Shown here piece after piece: positions 6,926 through 14,678 of a stretch of DNA of 46,598 nucleotides. Source of the DNA: Desulfobacterales bacterium GWB2_56_26 (lineage in GTDB: Bacteria; Desulfobacterota; Desulfobulbia; Desulfobulbales; Desulfocapsaceae); NCBI GenBank assembly GCA_001799365.1, contig MGTI01000157.1:1-46598 (forward strand), written 5' to 3'. Each line of letters begins with the position of its first letter. Within the stretch, counting starts at the first letter, position 1. The position numbers were made by a program, and so were the translations under genes. The notes below the pieces were generated by a model. That model made no database searches, was not told the DNA's origin, and saw only the letters and a list, made by a program, of their open reading frames with translations.

Positions 6926-7276
6926 ATGTTTGAGAAGAAGATTGAAGTCGGATATAAACGGGCGAAGGCGGGGATCGAGCAAAAGACCCTGGTATACGGT
7001 GAGAAGACCCTGATGGTCGAGTTCAGGCTGCACCAGGGCGCCAGCCTGCCCTTGCATGCCCATCCCCACGAACAGACCGGATATCTGGTGAGCGGCAGGA
7101 TTTTGCTCACCATCGGCGAGGTGACCCATGAGGTCCTGCCCGGCGACAGCTGGTGTATCGGCGGGGGGGTCAGGCATGGCGCCGAGATCCTCGAAGACTC
7201 GGTAGCCCTTGAGGTCTTTGCCCCGGTGCGCAAGGAATATCTGCCGGCTATGCAGGATGAAATGGTCGAGTTTTGA
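6926..7276 (+). CDS. Small single-domain cupin protein
   Basis: A 116-residue cupin. Motif one is GASLPLHAHPHEQTGYLVSG (38-57), with His44, His46 and Gln50 as likely metal ligands in the common HxHPHEQ variant; motif two is PGDSWCIGGGVRHGAEI, with His84 as the remaining ligand. The fold is a compact beta barrel with little beyond the core. Small cupins of this kind bind Fe, Mn or Zn and act as isomerases, dioxygenases or ligand-binding proteins; the specific role is unknown. Two G/C palindromes and an inverted repeat lie in the 230-base gap before it, so it is probably under its own regulation. Downstream is a convergent CBS-pair gene. Confidence 0.82.
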   Translation: MFEKKIEVGYKRAKAGIEQKTLVYGEKTLMVEFRLHQGASLPLHAHPHEQTGYLVSGRILLTIGEVTHEVLPGDSWCIGGGVRHGAEILEDSVALEVFAPVRKEYLPAMQDEMVEF

Positions 7277-7309
7277 ACAGGATCGATCAGTGTTGTGCCG
7301 GATTTTCCA

Positions 7310-7351
7310 GCTGAGCCGTGGCGAATTATCCCCTCTTTGTTCCGGCTCAGC
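7310..7351. terminator. Inverted repeat between convergent cupin and CBS genes
   Basis: GCTGAGCCG (7310-7318) and CGGCTCAGC (7343-7351) are perfect 9-bp arms with a 24-base loop that includes CCCCTCTTTG. It lies between two converging genes, where a shared terminator is expected, but the loop is long and neither side has a clear T-run. Confidence 0.35.
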
Positions 7352-7384
7352 CATCAGCTGGAGTGCCGGCAAATTCTGCCGAAT

Positions 7385-7852
7385 TTACTCCAGCAATAGC
7401 TTGGTCAGGGCATTATACACATCTCGTAAATAGACCACTCCCACAACCTTGCCGTCCGATCTGACGACCGGCAGCCTTCGGATCTGTTCGGTGAGGAAAA
7501 TATCGGCACAACGCAGCAGGGTCTCCTCGGCGGCGATGACCCGGACATCCTCCGTCATGATCTTGCTGACAAGCATGGACTCTGCGATCGCGGATTTTTC
7601 CCTGCGGATCGATTCCCAGGAAATATCCGAAAGACGTTCTTCGAAAAAGACATGTGCCGGGATGATGATCCGGAGAATGTCTTTGGTCGATACAATACCG
7701 ACGAGATTCATGGCCTGGTCGAGAACGACTATGCCGTTTACCGACAGACCGTGGCCGCGTTTGGTCGAACGCATGACCTGGACGGCTTCACGCAAGGACA
7801 TTTCCGGAGTCAGCCAGTTCTTGATGGGTTCCATTATGTCTTTGACTTTCAT
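7385..7852 (-). CDS. Two-CBS-domain protein
   Basis: A 155-residue protein made almost entirely of a CBS pair. CBS1 spans about residues 5-70 (VKDIMEPIKNWLTPEMSLREAVQVMRS to LVGIVSTKDILR), CBS2 about 95-150 (VSKIMTEDVRVIAAEETLLRCADIF to VVGVVYLRDVYNAL). Each has the usual 'G(I/V)V--(K/R)D' end that binds the adenosyl ligand. The linker FFEERLSDISWESIRREKS is longer and more charged than in minimal CBS pairs. Such modules sense AMP, ATP or SAM and regulate partner proteins; no partner can be named. AT-rich upstream DNA carries a 7-bp palindrome at 7912-7931. It is convergent with the cupin gene. Confidence 0.87.
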   Translation of the reverse strand: MKVKDIMEPIKNWLTPEMSLREAVQVMRSTKRGHGLSVNGIVVLDQAMNLVGIVSTKDILRIIIPAHVFFEERLSDISWESIRREKSAIAESMLVSKIMTEDVRVIAAEETLLRCADIFLTEQIRRLPVVRSDGKVVGVVYLRDVYNALTKLLLE

Positions 7853-8379
7853 GTTTCCTCCCGCTTAAGATCTTATCGTAACTCCTTAAGTTTTCTTTTC
7901 TTCGGCCACAATTTGATAGTACCATATCAAAGGTTGTTTTATCAATACTGCTTATGATGATGTTCACGACAATGAATAAAAAGAGATGGAATTCTACCAA
8001 GAATATGGTTTCATCTGTTTTTTTCGCATCCTGTCCACCCGGGTCATTGCTGCGACCGTTGCCTTCAGTTGCGGGGCCACCGCGGCACCTGAGCAGTATA
8101 GTTCATTTACATGTTGTAATTACAGACAATATTTGCATGGCACGGAAGCCTGACCATTATCGATAGCAGGTGCCGAAAAGGGAAAATCCCTAGCTTTTTT
8201 CGCCAATATTTTTTAAAAGAGGGAGTTACGCGAACTTCAGGGGGAAAAGACGGTTTTTCGCCAGGATGCGGAACGAAAACGTTTCCATCCATAATGCAGG
8301 TATTTTGCTGAAATATTGATAAAATCTGGAAAATCTTCCGGCCGGTACGGCGTATCGGTTATCTCTCTAGGAGACACGT
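7853..8379. other. Long AT-rich non-coding gap before upp
   Basis: About 530 bases with no gene I can support; short open frames lack ribosome sites and family resemblance. It holds the promoter region of the CBS gene (with the palindrome at 7912-7931) and of upp. At 8179-8200 a 5-bp hairpin AGGGA-AAA-TCCCT is followed by AGCTTTTTT, terminator-like in the plus direction but with no gene upstream to end, so it could close an unseen small RNA or act in the upp leader. The sequence shows nothing else clear. Confidence 0.5.
7912..7931. promoter_or_regulatory. Palindrome TTTGATA-N6-TATCAAA upstream of the CBS gene
   Basis: Perfect 7-bp arms at 7912-7918 and 7925-7931, centred about 70 bases before the CBS start codon (7852, minus strand). 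Size and symmetry fit a dimeric repressor or activator site. The binding factor is unknown. Confidence 0.45.
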
Positions 8380-9006
8380 ATGGCTGTCCACGTCGCAGAT
8401 CATCCGCTCATCAAACATAAGCTCGGACTCATGCGTCGCCATGATATCTCAACCAAGGATTTTCGCGACCTGTCTTCCGAGGTTGCCCGCCTTTTGACCT
8501 ACGAGGCGGCCAAGGATCTGCCCATCCAGAAAAAAACCATCCAGGGATGGGCGGGACCGGTCGAGGTGGACGAGTTGAAAGGCAAGAAGATTACCATCGT
8601 ACCCATCTTGCGGGCCGGACTGGGGATGATGAACGGCGTCATCGATCTCATTCCATCGGCCAAAGTCAGTGTCGTCGGCTTCTACCGCAATGAGGAGACG
8701 CTTCAGCCGGTCGAATATTACGTTAAAACGGCCAAGGATATCGAAGAGCGGGTCGCCCTCATTCTCGATCCGATGCTGGCCACCGGCGGCACCTTGCTGG
8801 CCACCATCGAGACCTTGAAAAAGGCCGGGTGCTTGACAATCAAGGGCCTCTTTCTCGTTGCCGCACCCGAAGGAATCAAAAGGGTGACCGAGGCCCATCC
8901 CGATGTCGATATCTATGTTGCTGCGGTGGATGACGGCTTGAACGAGTTCGGCTACATCCTGCCTGGGCTGGGCGATGCCGGGGATAAAATCTTCGGGACC
9001 AAGTAG
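8380..9006 (+). CDS. upp: Uracil phosphoribosyltransferase
   Basis: A 208-residue cytosolic enzyme that makes UMP from uracil and PRPP, the uracil salvage step. Seen: the family N-terminus [42 protein letters not shown], the PRPP-binding loop [21 protein letters not shown] and the uracil-binding C-terminal part [27 protein letters not shown]. Length matches the usual 208-210 residues. AGGAGA precedes the ATG. It stands alone, with a 530-base AT-rich gap before it and 129 bases before the transketolase-like gene, and it is well separated from the other salvage genes in the window (gpt, PfkB kinase). Confidence 0.97.
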   Translation: MAVHVADHPLIKHKLGLMRRHDISTKDFRDLSSEVARLLTYEAAKDLPIQKKTIQGWAGPVEVDELKGKKITIVPILRAGLGMMNGVIDLIPSAKVSVVGFYRNEETLQPVEYYVKTAKDIEERVALILDPMLATGGTLLATIETLKKAGCLTIKGLFLVAAPEGIKRVTEAHPDVDIYVAAVDDGLNEFGYILPGLGDAGDKIFGTK

Positions 9007-9135
9007 AGTCGCCCTGGGGGAGGAAGCCCTGCAGGCTGACTGAAGATATAAGAAAAATTTGCTTTACCGATAAAGAGTTACGTAACATGACCGTAGCCGA
9101 TTCTGCGATTCAACCATTCTTAATTTGAGGTAGTA

Positions 9136-11022
9136 ATGAAATTTCCCATAGATTTAAGTAAATACACCAAGCTTACCTTCGACCTGCAGCAGGAGAGGCT
9201 CACCGACCGGCAACGTCAGACGCTGATTAATAATATCCAGCTGGTGCGCGACAGTCTGGTGTTTTTTACGGCGCTCGCCAATGTCAAAGGCTTGGGAGGG
9301 CACACCGGAGGTGCCTACGATATCGTGCCGGAGGTACTGGTCGTCGATGGCTTCATGAAAGGCTCGGCGGCCATCCATCCAGTCTATTTCGACGAGGCGG
9401 GCCACCGGGTGGCCATCCAGTATGTGATGGCGGTGCTGAACGGCTATCAGGCGCCGGAATGGCTGCTTCATTACCGCGAATATAACAAAGGCCTCTACGG
9501 TCATCCCGAACGCGACGAGAAGAACGGCGTGTTCTTTTCATCCGGCCGGCTTGGCCACCTATGGAGTTATGTGAACGGCGTGGCCGAAGCGGACGTCGCA
9601 AAAACCGTGGTCATGTTCGGCAGCGACGGCTCCCAGATGGAGGGAGACAATGCCGAGGCGGCCCGCTATGCGGTGGCCAGAAACCTCAAGGTCAAAGTGA
9701 TCGTCGACGATAACGATGTCACCATTGCCGGAAATCCCAGCTACTACATGAAAGGCTATGACGTCGCCGCGACTCTTGCGGGCAAGGGCCTCGCCGTGAA
9801 CGTCGGCAACGGCGAGGACATCGATGACCTGTTCGGCCGGATCCGCAAGGCGCTTCTCGCCGACGGCCCGGTTGCTCTCGTCAACAAGCGGTTGATGGCG
9901 GTCGGCGTGCCCGGTATCGAAGGTTCTCCCAAAGGCCATGACGTCATTGCCGTGGGTCTCGCCGTCGATTATCTGCAGGCGAGGGGCCTCACCGCGGCGG
10001 CCGAGATGCTGCAGAATTTCCCGGTCGAGAAGACCACAGTCACCTATCTGGGCAGCACTCCGGAGATGGGCAAGGTTCGCGACGATTTCGGCAAGGTGGT
10101 CTGCGAACTACTCGATTCCATTGACGATCCGGCCGCCAAGGTATTGGTTGTCGATTCCGATCTGGAAGGCTCCTGCGGCCTCCACCATATCCGTAAGAAA
10201 CATCCCGAGGTCTACGTTCCCGGCGGAATCATGGAAAGGAACAACTTCTCGGTTGCGGCCGGTTTCGGTTCCGAGCCGGGCAGGCAGGGGATCTTCGGCA
10301 CCTTTTCCGCCTTCCTGGAAATGGTCGTCTCCGAGATTACCATGGCCCGGCTCAATCAGGCCAATGTCCTGGCCCATTTCTCCCATTCCGGCATCGACGA
10401 TATGGCCGACAATACCTGCCATTTCGGGATCAACAACTTTTTTGCCGACAACGCGGTGGCCGAAGGCGATCTCACCCGCCTCTACTTCCCGGCGGATGTC
10501 CTGCAGCTCAGGGCAATGATGAAGAAGATCTTCGGCGATGCCGGCCTTCGTTTCCTCTTCTCCACCCGCTCGGCAACACCCTATATTCTTGATGAGCAGG
10601 GCCGGAAATTTTTCGAAACCGGCTATTCCTTTACCCCCGGCAAGGATGAGATCGTTCGCGAAGGCGTCGATGGCTATATCGTCACCTACGGCGAGATGCT
10701 TTATCGCTGCCTGGATGCGGTGGAACAGCTGCGGGCTCAGGGCATGCGGGTCGGCCTGATCAACAAACCGACCCTGAATGTGATCGACGAGGAGATGCTG
10801 GCGAAAGTCGGCAAAAGTCCCTTCGTGCTGGTCGTGGAGAGCCAGAACAGCAAAACAGGACTCGGGGTGCGCTATGGCACCTGGCTGCTGGAAAGGGGCT
10901 TGACTCCCCGTTATGCCGGCATGGGAACGAGCAGGATCGGCCACGGCGGAATAGCCGAGCAGCTGCCGCATCAGGGGCTTGCCGTCGAGGACATCAAGGC
11001 AAGGCTCCTCGCCATGCGCTGA
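9136..11022 (+). CDS. Transketolase-family ThDP enzyme, atypical
   Basis: A 628-residue ThDP-dependent protein with transketolase order: N-terminal ThDP domain (GGHTGGAYDIVPEVLVVDGF at about 55-74; MFGSDGSQMEGDNAEAARYA, then VDDNDVTIAGNPS, the metal/ThDP loop), central pyrimidine domain (GGIMERNNFSVAAGFGSEPG, with Glu in IMER as the expected cofactor-activating residue) and C-terminal transketolase-C domain. It departs from classical transketolase: the central GEDGPTHQ segment is replaced by GIDDMADNTCHFGINN, and the sugar-phosphate pocket motifs near the N-terminus differ. It therefore belongs to a divergent group with unsettled substrate. GAGG lies before the ATG. It follows upp by 129 bases. 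Confidence 0.82.
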   Translation: MKFPIDLSKYTKLTFDLQQERLTDRQRQTLINNIQLVRDSLVFFTALANVKGLGGHTGGAYDIVPEVLVVDGFMKGSAAIHPVYFDEAGHRVAIQYVMAVLNGYQAPEWLLHYREYNKGLYGHPERDEKNGVFFSSGRLGHLWSYVNGVAEADVAKTVVMFGSDGSQMEGDNAEAARYAVARNLKVKVIVDDNDVTIAGNPSYYMKGYDVAATLAGKGLAVNVGNGEDIDDLFGRIRKALLADGPVALVNKRLMAVGVPGIEGSPKGHDVIAVGLAVDYLQARGLTAAAEMLQNFPVEKTTVTYLGSTPEMGKVRDDFGKVVCELLDSIDDPAAKVLVVDSDLEGSCGLHHIRKKHPEVYVPGGIMERNNFSVAAGFGSEPGRQGIFGTFSAFLEMVVSEITMARLNQANVLAHFSHSGIDDMADNTCHFGINNFFADNAVAEGDLTRLYFPADVLQLRAMMKKIFGDAGLRFLFSTRSATPYILDEQGRKFFETGYSFTPGKDEIVREGVDGYIVTYGEMLYRCLDAVEQLRAQGMRVGLINKPTLNVIDEEMLAKVGKSPFVLVVESQNSKTGLGVRYGTWLLERGLTPRYAGMGTSRIGHGGIAEQLPHQGLAVEDIKARLLAMR

Positions 11023-11062
11023 GCCGTAGAGTCGCTGAACGGTCCTTGATAGAGGAGTCCCG

Positions 11063-11103
11063 CCTGGGACCAGGTGGTCTCTACGATCCTGCCTGGTCCC
11101 AGG
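11063..11103. terminator. Strong 12-bp inverted repeat between transketolase and chemosensory operon
   Basis: CCTGGGACCAGG (11063-11074) and CCTGGTCCCAGG (11092-11103) pair perfectly around a 17-base loop, about 40 bases after the transketolase stop. No T-run follows, so it is not a classical intrinsic terminator; it may mark a processing site or protect the 3' end. Each arm is itself near-palindromic. Confidence 0.45.
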
Positions 11104-11204
11104 GGTACGAGAATTTCTCCAACAGGGAATGGTTCAGGTGTGGTATCCTGAGAGGTGTATTGTGTAGTTGTCGGAGGCGGAAGCAGCGTTGTTCGGAACA
11201 GCTT

Positions 11205-11229
11205 GTCCAAATGTTGGATAATGTTGGAC
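11205..11229. promoter_or_regulatory. Inverted repeat GTCCAA-N13-TTGGAC before the MCP gene
   Basis: Perfect 6-bp arms (11205-11210, 11224-11229) lie 25-50 bases before the chosen MCP start. The spacer includes GATAAT, usable as a -10 box, but I see no matching -35 box. The placement suits an operator for the chemosensory operon. Short arms make chance occurrence possible. Confidence 0.3.
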
Positions 11230-11253
11230 GGTAACAGAAATCATGGAGACGGA

Positions 11254-13407
11254 ATGGACGGGAAAAGCAGAGAGCCTGGCGTGCAGGACAGTGTTTCTTC
11301 ACAACTTGCGGGACATCGAAAAATTCGTGCGAAACTGTTGTGGTCGTTTTCGGCGCTGATCGCGCTCACCCTGGTGGTAATCGCAATCACCCTCATTTCG
11401 CAGACCTTTGCCCAGAGAACAATCGACGATCTGGTGCGGGTCCATGGCAAAGTCGCCCGTTTGAGTCTTGAAACGGAAAAGACCTTGCGCGTCATGCAGG
11501 GGCTGGAAAAGGATTTCCTGCTGAACCACGACAAGATCGGCATCCGCGAAGCCAAAGAAATCTACCTCAATCCCTTCATAGCCAGCGGCGGCGAGGCCTA
11601 CCGGACCTTGTATCAGATCCAGCAACTGGCCAAAACGCCGCAGGATTCCGACGCCGCCCAGACGGCCATGGATTCCATCAACGAATATCTCAGTGCCTTT
11701 GTCGGTACGGCCAATATCCTGGAACTTCGGGTGGATAAGGAGTTCGGCGAACTGGTCAAGCTGCGCCAGAGCCTCGACAACCTCGGAGCAAGCGCCGCGG
11801 GCCTCGGCCAGTCGACGGTGCAGAACGGCTTTTATCAGCTCAAGGCGGTGCTGCAGGATTACCTCATGGTCCCTGACCGGGAAAAACTTGCCGCAGTTAA
11901 AACCCAGAAGGCGGCGTTTGCCGGCCTGATCGAGCAGCAGCCGGGAGCCGGAGAGAAGAAGGCCAAGGCCACCGAGCAGCTGGCCGAGTTCGACAAGTGG
12001 TTCGTCGAGGTGACCAATACCGACGGCATCATCGCCGCGCGGATCAGCGGTTATCAGGATGCGGCCAAGCGGGCGGAACCGGTAATCAAATCGTTTCTCG
12101 ATTACTCCGTTGCCAACGAGGCCAAAGCGACCGAGGATATGGAAAATACTGCGGCCCTCGTTAAGAAAATCGTGCTCGGTGTGGGTATCGTCTCCATTCT
12201 GCTGGCGGTATTCATCGCGGTGAAGCTGTCCCGGGGGCTGACCAATCAGGTCAACCACATTATGACGCTGCTCGCGGAAATCGGCCTCGGCAACTTCCAG
12301 GCCCGTACCCCCGTGGTGAGTAACGACGAACTCGGCGTCATGGCCTCAACCCTGAACGGCATGCTCGACAACATTACTGTGCTCATCCAGAGCCAGGAAG
12401 AGCGCGATGCCATCCAGGAATCGATCATGAAGCTGCTGGAAGACATCAGTACCCTGACCGACGGCGATTTCACCAGCCGCGCCGAGGTAACCGAGGACAT
12501 GACCGGGGCGATCGCCGACTCGTTCAACGCCATGGCCGACCAGTTCTCCGACATCATCAGTAAGGTAAAAGTGGCGACCCAATCGGTGGATATAACCTCG
12601 GAAGAGGTTGCCAGCCAGACCATGACCCTGGCGAGCAAGAACATCGAACAGGTGAAAGGGGTAACCGCGGCCGTTGCGGCCATAGAGCAGATGGTCGAAT
12701 CGATCCGTGCGGTGGCGAATAACGCCCAGAAATCTGCATCGGTATCGCGGCAGTCCAGGGTCAACGCCCAGGAAGGTGCCCTGGCGGTAATCGAGACCAA
12801 CAAGGCCATGGCCGAGATCCGTGAGCAGATCAACGAGACGGCCCGGTCGATCAAGCGCCTCGGCGAAACCTCGCTCGAGATCGGCAACATCGTCCAGATC
12901 ATCGACGAGATTGCCGACCGGACCTCCATCCTGGCCCTCAACGCCTCCATCCAGGCGGCCATGGCCGGTGAGGCGGGACATGGCTTTGCCGTGGTTGCCG
13001 ACGAGGTCCAGCGTCTGGCGGATAGTTCGAGTAACTCGACGAAACAGATCGAACTCCTGGTAAAGAGCATCCAGACCGAAATCAAGGAGGTCAGTAACCG
13101 TATCGACGAAGGTATCGGCAAGGTTGTCCAAGGCTCGAAGCTGGCCGACGGCGCCCATGAAAAGCTGCAGGAGATCGAAAAGGTTTCAAACGATCTGGCC
13201 GAACTCATCGAGGCCATCACGACAGCTACCACCAGCCAGGTGCAGGTGACCGAAACAATAGCAAAAACCATGAAAGAAGTCGGCGAGGTAAGTAGGGAAT
13301 CCTCCCTGTCTTCCCAGGATACGGCGGCATCGATGAACATCCTGAGTAAAACCGCCCGGGATCTGCGCTCAGCCGTCGAGGTCTTCAAAGTGGGAGATAC
13401 GGCTTAA
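11254..13407 (+). CDS. PilJ-type methyl-accepting chemotaxis protein
   Basis: A 717-residue membrane chemoreceptor. TM1 is about residues 27-50, a long helical periplasmic domain covers 51-300 (about 250 residues, possibly an HBM-type helical bundle), TM2 is about 303-326. Two HAMP-like units follow (327-380 and 388-440), then the cytoplasmic signalling hairpin 440-712. The tip reads ALNASIQAAMAGEAGHGFAV (561-580) then VADEVQRLAD, the PilJ variant of the canonical ALNAAIEAARAGE tip, and the poly-HAMP is also PilJ-like. I prefer ATG 11254 because GGAGAC stands before it; upstream starts at 11155 and 11221 lack a ribosome site. It heads an operon with two CheW genes and a ChpA-like CheA. No CheR/CheB is nearby, so methylation-based adaptation is doubtful. 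Confidence 0.88.
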   Translation: MDGKSREPGVQDSVSSQLAGHRKIRAKLLWSFSALIALTLVVIAITLISQTFAQRTIDDLVRVHGKVARLSLETEKTLRVMQGLEKDFLLNHDKIGIREAKEIYLNPFIASGGEAYRTLYQIQQLAKTPQDSDAAQTAMDSINEYLSAFVGTANILELRVDKEFGELVKLRQSLDNLGASAAGLGQSTVQNGFYQLKAVLQDYLMVPDREKLAAVKTQKAAFAGLIEQQPGAGEKKAKATEQLAEFDKWFVEVTNTDGIIAARISGYQDAAKRAEPVIKSFLDYSVANEAKATEDMENTAALVKKIVLGVGIVSILLAVFIAVKLSRGLTNQVNHIMTLLAEIGLGNFQARTPVVSNDELGVMASTLNGMLDNITVLIQSQEERDAIQESIMKLLEDISTLTDGDFTSRAEVTEDMTGAIADSFNAMADQFSDIISKVKVATQSVDITSEEVASQTMTLASKNIEQVKGVTAAVAAIEQMVESIRAVANNAQKSASVSRQSRVNAQEGALAVIETNKAMAEIREQINETARSIKRLGETSLEIGNIVQIIDEIADRTSILALNASIQAAMAGEAGHGFAVVADEVQRLADSSSNSTKQIELLVKSIQTEIKEVSNRIDEGIGKVVQGSKLADGAHEKLQEIEKVSNDLAELIEAITTATTSQVQVTETIAKTMKEVGEVSRESSLSSQDTAASMNILSKTARDLRSAVEVFKVGDTA

Positions 13408-13473
13408 AGCGACATTCCGGCATTGGCTCCTTTATGTAACTGACCTGAGAATATTTCGCGGTGTGGAGGAAAA

Positions 13474-14646
13474 ATGGGAAGAGCTTTAACGATTTTTTTG
13501 CTGGGATTGGTGCTGGCGGTAGGTATAAGGAATACCTGCCTTGCTGAAGAGAATGTCATCCGCATCGGCTTTAACATCGCCCAGACCGGCATGTTCGAAC
13601 TGGTCGGCAAAAATGCCATAAATGCCGGCGAACTGGTCCGCCAGGATATCGAAAAGGCCGGCGGACTTACGGTAGGCGGCAAGAGCTACAAGGTTGAGTT
13701 TCTCTATGGCGATCATACCTCCGATCCGTCAGTTGCCGCCGCCTTGGCAGTGAAACAGGTCAGCCAGGAGAAGGTCCTGGGGATCATCGGACCGCTCATC
13801 AGCCGCCAGGCGATACCCGTGGCCCAGATGGCGCAGGCCTATTCAACCCCCATGATCACCCCCTGGTCCACCTCTCCCCTTACAACCCAGAACCGACCAT
13901 TCGTATTTCGCACCTGTTTCGTCTTTACCATCCAGGGACCGGCCATCACCAAATTTGCCGCCAGCCAGTTCAACGCGACCAAAGCGGCAGTGCTGTACGA
14001 TATCATCAGCGCCTACCCGCGAGGCATGGCGAACAGCTTCAAGGAGGCCTTCGAGGCGGCGAACGGGCCTGGTTCGGTGGTTGCCTTCGAGGAGTTCCGC
14101 ACCGGCGATGTCGATTTCAGTAAACAGATGAATCGAATCAAGGAATCCGGGGCTCAGTTTCTCTTTACTCCCCAGCATTACAACGAGGTCCCCCTGATCG
14201 TCAGGCAGGCGAAGGCGCTGGGCTTGACCATACCCGTCGTGGGCAGCAACTCCTGGGCCGGAGGCGATCTTATCGGCCAGTGTGGTACGGATTGCAACGG
14301 CTTGTTTTTCACCGGCAACTATGCGCCAGGAAATGCCAAGGGACTCAACAAATCCTTTGTCGAAGCCTATACCAAGGCTTATGGCAGCAATCCGGATGAA
14401 CCGGCGGCGCTCACCTGGGATGCGGCGAGACTCATGGTCCAGGCGATCAAAAATACCGGCGGCCTGACCGGAGATCTGGTCCGCGATCGGATAGCGGTGA
14501 AGGATGCCTTGGCAAAAGTCAAGGACTTCGACGGCGCAACCGGGAAAATCGGCTTCGATGGCAACGGCGATCCCAGTAAATGCACGGTGATTGTCAAAAT
14601 CGATGAGAATGGAGTCTTCACCTTCCACGATTCTGTCTGTCCGTAG
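13474..14646 (+). CDS. LivK-like periplasmic binding protein in the chemosensory operon
   Basis: A 390-residue type I periplasmic binding protein of the branched-chain amino acid/amide/urea group. The signal peptide is residues 1-24 (cut after CLA). The first lobe shows IRIGFNIAQTGMFELVGKNA and LGIIGPLISRQAIPVAQMAQ, with STPMITPWSTSP and FRTCFVFTIQGPAITKFA as ligand-region segments; the second lobe has AVLYDIISAYPRGMANSFKEAF, FLFTPQHYNEVPLIVRQAKALG and the closing LTWDAARLMVQAIKNTGGL. Two cysteines, CGTDC, could form a disulfide. No ABC permease or ATPase genes lie beside it. It sits 66 bases after the MCP gene and just before a receiver protein, so it may present a ligand to the MCP rather than feed a transporter (inference). 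AGG-rich sequence (GTGGAGG) precedes the ATG. Confidence 0.85.
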   Translation: MGRALTIFLLGLVLAVGIRNTCLAEENVIRIGFNIAQTGMFELVGKNAINAGELVRQDIEKAGGLTVGGKSYKVEFLYGDHTSDPSVAAALAVKQVSQEKVLGIIGPLISRQAIPVAQMAQAYSTPMITPWSTSPLTTQNRPFVFRTCFVFTIQGPAITKFAASQFNATKAAVLYDIISAYPRGMANSFKEAFEAANGPGSVVAFEEFRTGDVDFSKQMNRIKESGAQFLFTPQHYNEVPLIVRQAKALGLTIPVVGSNSWAGGDLIGQCGTDCNGLFFTGNYAPGNAKGLNKSFVEAYTKAYGSNPDEPAALTWDAARLMVQAIKNTGGLTGDLVRDRIAVKDALAKVKDFDGATGKIGFDGNGDPSKCTVIVKIDENGVFTFHDSVCP

Positions 14647-14678
14647 TGCCGGATACACCTCAACCTTCTGGGGACGTT

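Noticed and set aside
14646-14678. GTG start for the double-receiver protein overlapping the previous stop
   Set aside because: The TAGTG overlap is tempting, but no Shine-Dalgarno precedes it and the added 11 residues are Pro/Ser-rich; ATG 14679 has GGGGA upstream.
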